Shown: positions 6,929 through 15,021 of the stretch, piece by piece
How the letters are laid out: the number at the start of each line of letters is the position of its first letter
How positions within the stretch are numbered: position 1 is the first letter of the stretch
NCBI RefSeq assembly: GCF_002874535.1
Contig: NZ_CP025025.1
Coordinates: 2,465,526-2,529,525 of the forward strand
Length of the DNA stretch: 64,000 nt
Source of the DNA: Mesobacillus jeotgali
GTDB lineage: Bacteria > Bacillota > Bacilli > Bacillales > Cytobacillaceae
Reading direction: 5' to 3'
The notes under the pieces: model-generated
Told to the model about the DNA's origin: nothing
Seen by the model: the letters and a program-made list of their open reading frames with translations, nothing else
The model's database searches: none
Position numbers and translations under genes: made by a program

Positions 6929-7837
6929 TTACTCTTCTCTCTTAGGATATAAATATTGGTAGGTGATTTCTTTTCCCATTAATGAGATTTCAACTATTTC
7001 TGTACCATCGGTGGATTCGAATGTGTATGCTGAACCGCCATCCTTGATCTGCTTCCACATCTTCGTTGCTTTAATTTTACCTATATACTCTTTAAACTGT
7101 TGCGGCAACCCTTGCTCCCATACATATTTTTCTTTATCACCTATTAACTCTATCGGTCTTAACCCGACAGGATATGGGAGACTTCCATATCCATGGGTAA
7201 CATATAGCTGCTCGTTATACCGATAGGGCTTAGGTTCGATGAAATCTAATGATGAAATGACCTGGAAGATTTCAGCGTATTCAAGCTTTGGATAATCGAA
7301 GCTGAAATGCATTGTTTTTTTTCCTGCTTCGACGAAGAAATGGTACCGGAGGCTAACATCCATCATTTTGACATGTTCGATATATAATGAGGTTGGATAA
7401 GGAAAGTTGACCATCTCTTTTGCCATATTCATAGCGCTCATATTGATGATTTTATTCTTCTCTCCATCAGTTACAAACTCAGCCATACCTACTTGTTCAG
7501 GGTTGCCTTTCTCAAAAAAGGCATAACCCTCCTCGTTCTTTTTGCTATATACGCTTTCTAAATCCCAATTGAGACTGAATTCATTAACTGCTTGCGATTG
7601 TCCTGACCCATTTGGAGATTGATAATGTTGTTGTAACTGGATGAGCAGACCTGCCGAGATGATTACAAATAGTGCTGTTAATACAACATTTTTCAACTCG
7701 AAGATTCGTTGTTTTGCATTTAATTCTGCTCGTGCACGAATCGATGACCTGATTTTACTCCTCATCCTGTCACTTTCTTCTTCTCCTGGGGTAACTGATC
7801 TTAGGACAGTCCAATTTCTTTCAGAAGGTTTTCTCAA
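6929..7837 (-). CDS. Putative membrane anti-sigma factor
   Basis: This is a protein of about 302 residues with a cytoplasmic N-terminus rich in Arg/Lys/Glu, one membrane segment (N-V-V-L-T-A-L-F-V-I-I-S-A-G-L-L-I) near residue 55, and a long extracytoplasmic domain. It overlaps the 3' end of the ECF sigma gene by 17 nt if translation starts at TTG 7837 (preceded by AAGGGAG). An upstream ATG at 7861 is in frame. Topology and tight coupling to a sigma gene are the basis of the call. No zinc-binding anti-sigma HxxxCxxC motif is visible, so it would be a non-ZAS type. Confidence 0.65.
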   Translation of the reverse strand: MRKPSERNWTVLRSVTPGEEESDRMRSKIRSSIRARAELNAKQRIFELKNVVLTALFVIISAGLLIQLQQHYQSPNGSGQSQAVNEFSLNWDLESVYSKKNEEGYAFFEKGNPEQVGMAEFVTDGEKNKIINMSAMNMAKEMVNFPYPTSLYIEHVKMMDVSLRYHFFVEAGKKTMHFSFDYPKLEYAEIFQVISSLDFIEPKPYRYNEQLYVTHGYGSLPYPVGLRPIELIGDKEKYVWEQGLPQQFKEYIGKIKATKMWKQIKDGGSAYTFESTDGTEIVEISLMGKEITYQYLYPKREE

Positions 7838-8420
7838 AGTATTCGCTCCCTTCCAATACATCCATTTTTTTTAATGCAGCTAATCCCCTAGACAAAGTCT
7901 TTCTGATTTTTGATTCCGACCAACCCAGGATTTCAGAGATTTCCTTAGTGGAACACTCTTCAACCTTTTTCAAGGTAATCACAAGCCTGTAGTCCGGTTT
8001 AAGCTGCTGGATTGCTTCCAGTGTTCTCTCTATTGTTTCTCTGTGTTCAATATACTGTTCAATGTTAAAAGTTGACTGTATCTCTGGCTCATTAGCAAAT
8101 AATGATAAAACCTTCTTTCTTTTTCTCCTGCGTATTTCATCTATGACGAGATGTTTTGCTATACTAAAAAGCCAGGTTTTAACCTTCGTTCTGCTTTCGA
8201 ATTTCTCATAGGACGTAAAGGCGCGCACAAATGTATCATGAACCAAGTCTTCGCAGCATTGACGGTCTCCCATCATGTAAAAAATAAACCGGTAAATATC
8301 TTTATAATATATCTCATACCATTCCATTATCTGTTGTTCCTTATATTGATCGTTTATTTCCCCCACCTCATTTCCGCCATCTATACGATAAGTCGAAACA
8401 GAATGAAAAGTGTGACACAT
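7821..8420 (-). CDS. ECF-family RNA polymerase sigma factor
   Basis: This 199-residue sigma-70 family protein has region 2 (about 34-100: Y-Y-K-D-I-Y-R-F-I-F-Y-M-M-G-D, C-E-D-L-V-H-D-T-F-V-R-A, T-W-L-F-S-I-A-K-H) and region 4 (about 130-185) with the helix-turn-helix C-S-T-K-E-I-S-E-I-L-G-W-S-E-S-K-I-R-K. Region 2 looks somewhat like B. subtilis SigX, but identity cannot be assigned. ATG at 8420 has AAGGA at good spacing; later starts (GTG 8366, ATG 8327) are possible. The next gene encodes a membrane protein that probably holds it inactive. The regulon and stimulus are unknown. Confidence 0.9.
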   Translation of the reverse strand: MCHTFHSVSTYRIDGGNEVGEINDQYKEQQIMEWYEIYYKDIYRFIFYMMGDRQCCEDLVHDTFVRAFTSYEKFESRTKVKTWLFSIAKHLVIDEIRRRKRKKVLSLFANEPEIQSTFNIEQYIEHRETIERTLEAIQQLKPDYRLVITLKKVEECSTKEISEILGWSESKIRKTLSRGLAALKKMDVLEGSEYFEKTF

Positions 8421-8447
8421 TTTGTTCCTTATTTATCCATTATAAAG

Positions 8448-8482
8448 CAAAAATGAGTCCTTACCTGTTAAGATAAGGACTC
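8448..8482 (-). terminator. Terminator after the OsmC-like selenoprotein gene
   Basis: On the minus strand, GAGTCCTTA (8482-8474) pairs with TAAGGACTC (8463-8455), followed by ATTTTTG. It lies 6 nt past the stop of the OsmC-like gene and just before the sigma factor gene, so the two are separate units. Confidence 0.85.
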
Positions 8483-8488
8483 GCTTTA

Positions 8489-8959
8489 CTAATATTCTTC
8501 GATCTCCCAGGTGTGTGTGAACTGAATACACCCCTTTAATGTTTGTGCAACGGGACATCCTTGCTCGAAAACTTTTAAAGCTCTTTCAGCAGCTTCGCTT
8601 TTCCCGGCCGGAACTTTCAGCTCATAATGGCAGCTGATTTTCGTGATTTTCAATACTCCTTCAGGTGCTTCAATTGTACCCTGAACCTTTGCCTTGACTT
8701 TATCGGGATAAGTAGGGATTTTACGCGCCTCCAGCGCGCCAGATAGGGTTCCTACCAGTCAGCCGCCTGCTGATGAAACAATATGATCAAGGGTTGACGG
8801 ATATTCGACATCTGGATTAACACCATAGAACTGCTTCACTCCACCATGGACACCAAATAACAAAGGCTCACTAAAACCATCAATATAAGCCTCTCTTATT
8901 TTGTTGGGAGTATCTTTTTGAATCACTGTTATCTTTGTTAATGCGATTGGCTCAGACAA
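8489..8959 (-). CDS. OsmC-like selenoprotein (Sec at UGA codon 67)
   Basis: This is an OsmC/Ohr-type peroxide-reducing fold. A single in-frame TGA at 8761-8759 interrupts an otherwise intact gene. The residues before it end in V-S-S-A-G-G and those after begin L-V-G-T-L-S-G-A-L-E-A-R, so the TGA sits exactly where OsmC proteins have the first redox cysteine (G-G-C-x-x-G-T-L). The second cysteine is present in Q-G-C-P-V-A-Q-T-L. Reading TGA as selenocysteine gives 156 residues, a normal size. The start is TTG 8959 with AGGAGG 8 nt upstream. A hairpin 20 nt after the UGA looks like a bacterial SECIS, and selB is in this window. The alternative is a nonsense-mutated pseudogene, less likely because a second gene shows the same pattern. 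Confidence 0.85.
8723..8739 (-). promoter_or_regulatory. Candidate bSECIS hairpin of the OsmC-like gene
   Basis: GCGCGC (8739-8734), loop TGGAG, GCGCGT (8728-8723). This is a 6-bp stem starting 20 nt after the UGA, with G residues at loop positions 2-3. The placement and loop G match the bacterial SECIS rule and the thioredoxin-like case in this window. Confidence 0.65.
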
Positions 8960-9160
8960 ATTACCATCCCTCCTCGATTTTCTAACTCCAACATATAAGA
9001 AATCTTGCTGTTTTACAAACAATTGCCTATTGATTTTACAATTAGGCAGCCCAAATTCACTAATCTATGATACAAGCTGATGCTCGTCCAATATTTTTAC
9101 ATATGATGTTGTTGTAAGGTTCGGATCTTACCTATCTTCTTTTAGGAAGGGGGTGAAGAG

Positions 9161-9298
9161 ATGTTAATCACTGCGATTGTCGTTCTTTTGCTGGCTCTTG
9201 CTTTAGTCGTTGCGATTTTGTTGAATCAGGATGCTTTAGCTGATGTCCTTTACACTTGCATCGGTGAAGTAATTGCTGTTGAAAACGGTGCTGCTTAA
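9161..9298 (+). CDS. Small single-pass membrane protein
   Basis: This 45-residue protein starts at ATG 9161 after GGAAGGGGGTGAAGAG, a very strong ribosome-binding site. Residues 2-21 are a hydrophobic helix (I-T-A-I-V-V-L-L-L-A-L-A-L-V-V-A-I-L-L), followed by a short tail with one Cys (Y-T-C-I-G-E). No family was recognised. It lies 100 bp upstream of the coiled-coil gene on the same strand. An imperfect GC-rich hairpin without a T-run lies between them (about 9335-9371). Confidence 0.6.
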   Translation: MLITAIVVLLLALALVVAILLNQDALADVLYTCIGEVIAVENGAA

Positions 9299-9398
9299 TC
9301 TCTTTGAAAGATTTGTGACCTGATGTTCCTTACAGTCTCTCCGGCTATGCCGGTATACGCCGGGGAGATCTTACTAAAAGATAGAAAGGATGTATTAA

Positions 9399-9827
9399 AT
9401 GAATGGAAACGAAATAAAGCCACATATTGACCGTTTGAAAAAAGACCCATCATTAAATGAAATACTTAATTTCACCCAGACATTCCTAAAGAAAATACCA
9501 GAAAACGAGAAAGCAGCCGATAAGATTGAAGCACCAAAGGAAAATCAATTGAGTGCAGAAAAAATTAACTCCCTGATGACTACTGCACAAAGCTTTATAA
9601 ATCCAACTACTTTATCATTGCTTTCAAAGAATTTAAATCAGTCAGAAATTAAAGAAAAGGACTCTGACACTACTAGCTTAAAACATAAAGTCGAACAGCT
9701 TTCAGCTGAATGGAGCGAAGTAAAAGAGGAATTAAAGCAAACCAAGATTCAGTTAGCAGAAAAAATTCATCGTCTGGAAGAACTAGAGACTACTGTCCAA
9801 TATCTTAAACGCCGGAGGAGGCGGTAA
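9399..9827 (+). CDS. Hypothetical coiled-coil protein with poly-Arg tail
   Basis: This 142-residue, highly charged protein is not recognised. Residues 90-135 form a heptad-rich coiled coil (L-K-H-K-V-E-Q-L-S-A-E-W, then L-E-E-L-E-T-T-V-Q-Y-L-K), and the C-terminus is a run of basic residues (K-R-R-R-R-R). ATG at 9399 follows AGAAAGGATG. A clear terminator follows directly. The basic tail could contact nucleic acid or acidic surfaces, but that is speculation. Confidence 0.7.
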   Translation: MNGNEIKPHIDRLKKDPSLNEILNFTQTFLKKIPENEKAADKIEAPKENQLSAEKINSLMTTAQSFINPTTLSLLSKNLNQSEIKEKDSDTTSLKHKVEQLSAEWSEVKEELKQTKIQLAEKIHRLEELETTVQYLKRRRRR

Positions 9828-9832
9828 GAAGA

Positions 9833-9874
9833 AATAGAGTCCTTCATTTTCAATATGAAGAACTCTATTTTTTT
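9833..9874 (+). terminator. Terminator of the coiled-coil gene
   Basis: AATAGAGT and CTTCAT pair with ATGAAG and ACTCTATT, followed by a T-run of about 7. It begins 6 nt after the stop codon. Confidence 0.85.
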
Positions 9875-9937
9875 CCTTCCGAGATTGAATAAGTTTCCTT
9901 AGGGGCTCTACTGTTCTGTAACCTTCTCATATGTCTC

Positions 9938-10552
9938 TTATCCATTAAAAAATATTATCGCCAAATAAATGGCTGTTCCCCACATAATCATCGCGGATAA
10001 CTTATTTATGATACCGAGAAAACCATTTGATTTTCCTAACCTCCCCACTTGCCGGCCAACGAAGGCAAGTGCAAAAAACCAGATCCAAGATGTTACTATA
10101 CAGGCCAGCGCAAATGTAATTTTCTCCGGGCCTGCATAGTTAAGAGAACTTGTACCTATCACTCCGATTGTATCCATGATCGCATGCGGATTTAGCAGAG
10201 AAACCGAGGCAGCGAAGGTTATTTGTTTTTTTGGGGAAAAAGCTTCCTGTTGAGCTGATACTTCAGAGGTAGTACTTTTCCAAGTTAGATAACCCATGTA
10301 AATTAAGAATAGTATTCCGGCTGATAACAGCAATGTTTTTAGCCAGGCAACCTGCAGGACGATGACCGATATCCCCAGAACAGCCAAAGTGATCAAGAGA
10401 GTGTCAATTATCGAGGCAGTCAGGATCACTGGTAATACCCTCCTATATTTTTTGTGAATCGATCCCTGATTGAAGACAAATACATTTTGGACCCCTAATG
10501 GCAGGATCAAACCAAATGCCAGGATGAATCCATGAATAACTGCAGCTAACAT
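9938..10552 (-). CDS. LysE/ArgO-type amino acid exporter
   Basis: This 204-residue membrane protein has six predicted helices and the LysE family N-terminus (F-I-L-A-F-G-L-I-L-P-L-G-V-Q-N-V-F-V-F-N-Q-G), with a conserved N-P-H-A-I-M-D-T segment in mid-protein. Family members export basic amino acids such as lysine or arginine. The substrate here is inferred only from the family. It is monocistronic and divergent from the methyltransferase at 10728. Confidence 0.88.
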   Translation of the reverse strand: MLAAVIHGFILAFGLILPLGVQNVFVFNQGSIHKKYRRVLPVILTASIIDTLLITLAVLGISVIVLQVAWLKTLLLSAGILFLIYMGYLTWKSTTSEVSAQQEAFSPKKQITFAASVSLLNPHAIMDTIGVIGTSSLNYAGPEKITFALACIVTSWIWFFALAFVGRQVGRLGKSNGFLGIINKLSAMIMWGTAIYLAIIFFNG

Positions 10553-10727
10553 AAACTCTTTTCCCCTTTATCAAACCATCGTTTAATTTCGGTAATACGC
10601 TCAATTCAATTCTTAAGTATTGCTGGCATGTGATACGTTAAAACCATTTCAAATCCATACATAAATTTAAAGGAGAATCCTGGATTTTTAAAGAATTATA
10701 TCTTATTAAGTTTTGGAGGTATTATGT

Positions 10728-11468
10728 TTGAACAATGACACATTATTAATCAATAAAAAGAGCTGGGACGTGGTCGCTCCTCGATTTTATGGAAGAACGG
10801 CACTGCCCGAGTATGGTCCCTTTGCTCCTGAGGAAACTGAGCTTAACCTGTTTGAGAACGTAAACGAAAAAAAAGTTCTCGATATCGGTTGTGGAAGCGG
10901 CCACTCTTTAAAGTATATGAACGACAATGGCGCTGCTGAACTGTGGGGGTTGGATCTTTCACATACACAAATTTCAGCGGCAAAGGAATTACTAAAAGAT
11001 GCAAAGGTTCAATTATTCCAATCACCTATGGAACTGAATCCCGGAATACCCCATGCCTATTTTGATGTTGTCTACTCGATTTTCGCTCTTGGTTGGACGA
11101 CGAACCTGGAACAGACGCTTAAGAATGTCCATCAATATTTGAAGCCAGACGGAACATTCATTTTCAGCTGGGAACATCCATTATTTAGCCGGATTCAAAA
11201 TACAGAGGATGGCCTGTCATTTAATAAATCGTACCATGAAGAAGGACCCTATGAACATCAGGCATGGAAACACCCTGCGATCATGCAGCAGTATAAAGTA
11301 AGTACATTCATTAATTCACTGGTGGATACAGGTTTTAAAATTGTGAAGATGGTGGAAGAAGTGAGCATCACTGACGAATTGATAAACCGGGATCAAAACA
11401 GATGGTATAACCTTGCTAAGGTTGAGTCAATACCTACGACGCTTATTATCAAATGCGCCAAATTATAG
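10728..11468 (+). CDS. Class I SAM-dependent methyltransferase
   Basis: This 246-residue protein has motif I V-L-D-I-G-C-G-S-G-H-S near residue 50, an acidic strand (L-W-G-L-D-L-S) that binds the SAM ribose, and a later P-D-G-T-F-I-F-S-W-E-H-P region. It resembles Bacillus YodH/UbiE-type small-molecule methyltransferases. The start is TTG 10728 with GGAGG 8 nt upstream; the in-frame TTG at 10713 overlaps that site and is unlikely. The substrate is unknown. It has its own terminator. Confidence 0.85.
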   Translation: MNNDTLLINKKSWDVVAPRFYGRTALPEYGPFAPEETELNLFENVNEKKVLDIGCGSGHSLKYMNDNGAAELWGLDLSHTQISAAKELLKDAKVQLFQSPMELNPGIPHAYFDVVYSIFALGWTTNLEQTLKNVHQYLKPDGTFIFSWEHPLFSRIQNTEDGLSFNKSYHEEGPYEHQAWKHPAIMQQYKVSTFINSLVDTGFKIVKMVEEVSITDELINRDQNRWYNLAKVESIPTTLIIKCAKL

Positions 11469-11474
11469 CAGAAC

Positions 11475-11503
11475 AAAAAAGGACTTAGGCATAAGTCCTT
11501 TTT
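11475..11503 (+). terminator. Terminator of the methyltransferase gene
   Basis: AAAAAAGGACTTA, loop GGCA, TAAGTCCTTTTT. The flanking A and T runs mean it could work in both directions. Confidence 0.85.
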
Positions 11504-11507
11504 CGCT

Positions 11508-11678
11508 TAGTCTTTAATCACCTTCTGCGCGATATACAAAACAGCTAAACTGACAATAAGTAAAAATGCCAGAGTAGATTATATTTTCTCAATCAATCAT
11601 ATGACTGGTAAACGTTAAAGTTGTAGCAATAAAAAGGCTCGAGAAAAGCACCTGAAGGAAACTTGATTTTTTATTCAT
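11508..11678 (-). pseudogene. Frameshifted small membrane protein remnant
   Basis: ATG at 11678 (after AGGTG) opens a frame reading M-N-K-K-S-S-F-L-Q-V-L-F-S-S-L-F-I-A that stops after about 29 codons. Another frame then continues with a second hydrophobic helix (L-A-F-L-L-I-V-S-L-A-V-L-Y-I-A-Q) and ends at a TAA near 11508. Together these look like a two-helix protein of about 55 residues broken by a frameshift near 11585. The family was not recognised. Confidence 0.4.
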
Positions 11679-11687
11679 TTTCAACAC

Positions 11688-12116
11688 CTATGAGTTTAAT
11701 AGACTAACATATTCCAATATAGCTAAATCCACCTGGTCGATGTGTATTGTCTCTCCAAGGTCCCAGAGTCTTATATCAGTCATTTCTTCATTTTGTTGAA
11801 AGGGACTTAGAGAATTAATTTTCGAATAGAATAAAGGATTGAACTTTTCGCCCCCGTTAAGGTGATTTTTCACCCTTGCAAGGCCAATAAATTTAAGATC
11901 ATCGACTGATTGTCCAGTTTCTTCATGAAGTTCTCTTCGAGCGCAATCCATAGGAGTTTCACCTTTCTCCCTCTTTCCGGCCGGTATTTCCCATTGCTGC
12001 CTGAAGGTGTTGTATCCAATCAGATATCTCCCCTTCACTTTAATAATGGCATATGATCCTGCCAGTGGCTGAAATTGCCCCATATTCATCTCTTTTATTT
12101 CTAGAATTTCTATCAA
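11688..12116 (-). CDS. Nudix hydrolase
   Basis: This protein of about 142 residues has an intact Nudix box: G-K-R-E-K-G-E-T-P-M-D, then R-E-L-H-E-E-T-G, which binds the metal that cleaves nucleoside diphosphate-X substrates. The preceding W-E-I-P-A-G-K resembles the ADP-ribose pyrophosphatase/8-oxo-dGTPase side of the family, but the substrate is not known. The start is uncertain: TTG 12116 or ATG 12083, the latter giving M-G-Q-F-Q-P-L-A-G. It is 10 bp downstream of the HIT gene, so probably the last gene of a small cluster. Confidence 0.85.
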   Translation of the reverse strand: MIEILEIKEMNMGQFQPLAGSYAIIKVKGRYLIGYNTFRQQWEIPAGKREKGETPMDCARRELHEETGQSVDDLKFIGLARVKNHLNGGEKFNPLFYSKINSLSPFQQNEEMTDIRLWDLGETIHIDQVDLAILEYVSLLNS

Positions 12117-12126
12117 TTAAAACCCA

Positions 12127-12510
12127 TTATTTTTTTCCGTGATCATTAAGCAACCGTCCTTTTTCGTCACGAACCCTAGCACCAAAATGGACATGCCAGT
12201 GCATATGTTTGTTACTTTGGTAGTTTCCGATGTTAGTCGAAATCGTGCAGGCTCCATAATCCTTTTCAAGCATAGAGGCAACCTGCTTCACAACTTGAAG
12301 CACATCACTCAAAATTTCAGTTTCCTCACTGGATACTGTTAAAAAGGATAATATATGTTTCTTTGGAATGACTATAATATGTACCTCGTAATATGGTCGA
12401 GTGTGATAAAACGCAAGAGTTTGCTCCGTTTCCAGCACCTTCTCTACCTGGGTTTTACCTGATAATACTTCATCACAATAGAAATCTTCCCATCTTTCTT
12501 CATTGACCAT
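12127..12510 (-). CDS. HIT family protein
   Basis: This 127-residue protein has the histidine triad H-M-H-W-H-V-H near residue 106, the catalytic centre of nucleotide hydrolases and transferases, and an early Y-E-V-H-I-I-V-I-P-K-K-H strand typical of the fold. The substrate is unknown. ATG at 12510 follows AGGTG. It lies between two Nudix genes, which suggests a nucleotide clean-up role, but that is inference from context. Confidence 0.88.
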   Translation of the reverse strand: MVNEERWEDFYCDEVLSGKTQVEKVLETEQTLAFYHTRPYYEVHIIVIPKKHILSFLTVSSEETEILSDVLQVVKQVASMLEKDYGACTISTNIGNYQSNKHMHWHVHFGARVRDEKGRLLNDHGKK

Positions 12511-12582
12511 CTAAACACCTCTTATAATCGCTTTCATCACTAAAAGACTTCATTTGGGGCAAAAACGAACAAGTCTTTTTCA

Positions 12583-13047
12583 CTATTCTATGGCGTTATT
12601 TAGAAGATAACATTTTATAAAATCCAGGTAACTTTTTTGCAAGTCTTCAGGCAATTGATCCAAGCTAAAGAACTGAAGATCGATTGATTCAAGTTCATCT
12701 ATCTCTAGTTCCCCGGCATATTCATTTGTGGAATAGATTGTAGTCACTGAGTAGAGCTCGTCGCCATTCTCTACTTTTAAATAATATTCTGCACCTGAGA
12801 TTACGCCCTCAAGCTTCAGTTCTCCAATGTCGAGACCCGTTTCTTCTTTTACTTCCCTTCTTGCAGTTTCTTCGAGGCTCTCTCCTAGTTCCATCAATCC
12901 TCCTGGAAGACCCCAGCCTCCGTCACTTCTATGCTGTAGAAGTAATTGACCTTTATTGTTAAAAACAAGCACAACAGCTCCTGGCAAAATAAGTGGCCTG
13001 TGGCCCACTAGTTTTCTTAACTCTCTGATATATCCCAACTCATTCAC
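12583..13047 (-). CDS. Nudix hydrolase
   Basis: This 154-residue protein has the complete Nudix box G-G-L-M-E-L-G-E-S-L-E, then R-R-E-V-K-E-E-T-G, and the typical W-G-L-P-G-G entry. The N-terminal Y-I-R-E-L-R-K-L-V-G-H is common in Bacillus Nudix proteins of unknown substrate. Its ATG overlaps the stop of the upstream methyltransferase by 4 nt, so the two are translationally coupled. Confidence 0.88.
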   Translation of the reverse strand: MNELGYIRELRKLVGHRPLILPGAVVLVFNNKGQLLLQHRSDGGWGLPGGLMELGESLEETARREVKEETGLDIGELKLEGVISGAEYYLKVENGDELYSVTTIYSTNEYAGELEIDELESIDLQFFSLDQLPEDLQKSYLDFIKCYLLNNAIE

Positions 13048-13760
13048 TCCATTGTTTCATTTTTGAATAATGCAGCTAATAGTGCAGATGTTCCAAATTG
13101 GGAAGATTCAGGTTCCATGTCCCTCATTTTCCGGATTTCAACTGTTTTTAAGTCGTGAAAAATCTCCTTAAGTTTTTCTTCCGTAAAACCTAAACCGCCT
13201 CTCATGCTTCTACTTCTATAGACCTCAAAATCGGTAATAGCGGCTCCGCCAAGCTCTCCTCCCAGAACAAAACAGGTTAGCGCGAAGAACCCACCAGGCT
13301 TTAAAGCTTTCTTTACCAGATCAATATAGCCCATTCTTCTATGCGGAGGGATATGATGAAAGCAGCCAGAATCATAGACAAGATCGTAGGCACTTTCTTC
13401 TATCCCCAAATCAAAAATATTGCTTTGAATAAAATTCACTTGTATACCATGTTCTGTTGCCCTTTCTTTCGCCCAAGCCAATCCTTCTTCTGATTGGTCG
13501 ACTGCATCCACATGAAAGCCATTCCCGGCCATATAGATCGCGTTCCTTCCTGGTCCGCATCCTAATTCGAGCGCTTTTCCCGCCTTAATTCTCTTCTTTT
13601 CGATGTATTCCACTAAATTCTCATCGGGATGATTTTCAAAAAAAGGAACTTTTCTATCTCGGTCAGAGTAAAAATTATCCCAATTGAATTCACTTTCTTC
13701 TTTCAGAAGATGATCTAACATTTTTAATAAATCATCATAACTATGTATGGTTTCTTTCAT
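13044..13760 (-). CDS. Class I SAM-dependent methyltransferase
   Basis: This 238-residue protein has motif I A-L-E-L-G-C-G-P-G-R-N-A near residue 62, the acidic strand end (V-D-A-V-D-Q-S), and the motif D-S-G-C-F-H-H-I-P-P-H-R, which is like that of thiopurine/TehB-like methyltransferases. K-P-G-G-F-F-A-L-T-C-F follows. Such enzymes can methylate thiols or metalloids, but the substrate is not established. It is coupled to the Nudix gene downstream by an ATGA overlap. Confidence 0.85.
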   Translation of the reverse strand: MKETIHSYDDLLKMLDHLLKEESEFNWDNFYSDRDRKVPFFENHPDENLVEYIEKKRIKAGKALELGCGPGRNAIYMAGNGFHVDAVDQSEEGLAWAKERATEHGIQVNFIQSNIFDLGIEESAYDLVYDSGCFHHIPPHRRMGYIDLVKKALKPGGFFALTCFVLGGELGGAAITDFEVYRSRSMRGGLGFTEEKLKEIFHDLKTVEIRKMRDMEPESSQFGTSALLAALFKNETME

Positions 13761-13785
13761 AAATATCCTCCTAGAACTCTATTGT

Positions 13786-14907
13786 TTAGCCCCTCACCGG
13801 TGAAATTAGGTGAAGGTGACGCTTGTTGCTGTTTGGCTTGATCAATATCGGCCTCATCGATCCTGAGAAGTTCAATGTAACCTCTTCTTCGGTAAAAGCC
13901 TTTAACGCCTCAATTAAAAAGGTGCTGTTCAACGATAGTGACAATTCTTTTTCACCATGTAATTCAATGATTTGCTGTATTTCTTCAATATTGCCTAAAT
14001 CCGGGGAATATGAGGTAATCTTAAGGGTGTTTCCATTTATTAATTCCAACTTAACGTTGTTGTTCCTTGATTCCCGGTTAAATAAACTTGCACGGTCGAT
14101 TCCTTTTAAGAATTTGGAGGTTTGGACAGTAATCATGGTCTTTGGGTCTGCTGGAATGAGAGTGTTAAGATTAGGATAGTTTCCTTCAATTAACCTTGTG
14201 TACATTGCAAGATTAAGAGTTTTGAATACGAGATAATTCTCACATATATATACAGTAATTAAGCCCTTAGAATTGTGGAATAACCTCATGAATTCTTTAA
14301 CTGATGTGAATGGAATTATATAGGAGCCCTCAATATCATTTTCAAGTTCGCTTTCTCTCATCGCTAATCTGTGGGAATTAGTTGCTGCACATATGATTTT
14401 GTTATCCTGTAACGTGACCAGCAATCCGGTCAGAACAGGGCGTGTATCAATTGACGAAGCAGCAAACGCCGTTTGGCTTACCATCTCATTTAAAAGATGG
14501 CCAGGTATTTGAACACTCTTACCAAGATCCAGGACTGGAGTGTTAGGATAGTCATCAACGTCAAAACTGCTTAACACTACAGAGATTTCCTCAGTCTTTA
14601 TTGATAATTTATGTAGATCAATTAGCTCAACCGTCAGTTCTTCAGGTAGCTTTTTCACCAATTCAACTAAATATTTGGCCGGTACCACAACGCTTCCTGA
14701 TTCATAAACACTTAACTTCCCATCAGCTTTGGGAGGGATTGTTTTTTCAACAAAATATAAATGGTTACTTACGATAAGTGTCAATCCTTCAGCGTGGGCT
14801 GTCATTTTCATTCCGTTCATGATTTGCGGTTCTGCTTTAGCAGAAATACTCCTGCTTAATTCAGTTAATGCTTCATAAAAACTGCCTCTATCAATTTTAA
14901 ATTTCAT
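13786..14907 (-). CDS. Second DNA polymerase III beta clamp-like protein
   Basis: This 373-residue DnaN-family protein has three clamp domains of about 120 residues each and a normal overall length. Signatures: the start M-K-F-K-I-D-R, the domain 2 segment T-R-P-V-L-T-G-L-L-V, T-N-S-H-R-L-A-M-R, and the C-terminal H-L-I-S-P-V-R-G, matching the clamp's L-x-x-P-x-R end. No dnaA, recF or gyrB lies nearby, so this is unlikely to be the housekeeping dnaN. Second clamps occur in some Bacillus genomes; their role is not settled. Monocistronic, with ATG at 14907. Confidence 0.88.
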   Translation of the reverse strand: MKFKIDRGSFYEALTELSRSISAKAEPQIMNGMKMTAHAEGLTLIVSNHLYFVEKTIPPKADGKLSVYESGSVVVPAKYLVELVKKLPEELTVELIDLHKLSIKTEEISVVLSSFDVDDYPNTPVLDLGKSVQIPGHLLNEMVSQTAFAASSIDTRPVLTGLLVTLQDNKIICAATNSHRLAMRESELENDIEGSYIIPFTSVKEFMRLFHNSKGLITVYICENYLVFKTLNLAMYTRLIEGNYPNLNTLIPADPKTMITVQTSKFLKGIDRASLFNRESRNNNVKLELINGNTLKITSYSPDLGNIEEIQQIIELHGEKELSLSLNSTFLIEALKAFTEEEVTLNFSGSMRPILIKPNSNKRHLHLISPVRG

Positions 14908-14976
14908 GACCTTTGTCCCTTCATTTCACCTATATATTCAATTCGACAAAACTTTGGAAAATCCTTGTAAAAACAA

Positions 14977-15009
14977 TAAAAAGCGACCTTCTTTTTAGAA
15001 GAATCGCTT
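14977..15009 (-). terminator. Terminator of the methyltransferase at 15022
   Basis: On the minus strand, AAGCGA (15009-15004) plus TTCTTCT pair with the segment back to TCGCTT (14986-14981), followed by TTTATTG. It follows the methyltransferase stop by about 12 nt. Confidence 0.7.
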
Positions 15010-15021
15010 TGTATAAATCCT

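Noticed and set aside
9335-9371. GC-rich hairpin as a terminator
   Set aside because: CTCCGGC and GCCGGGGAG pair, but there is no T-run on either strand.
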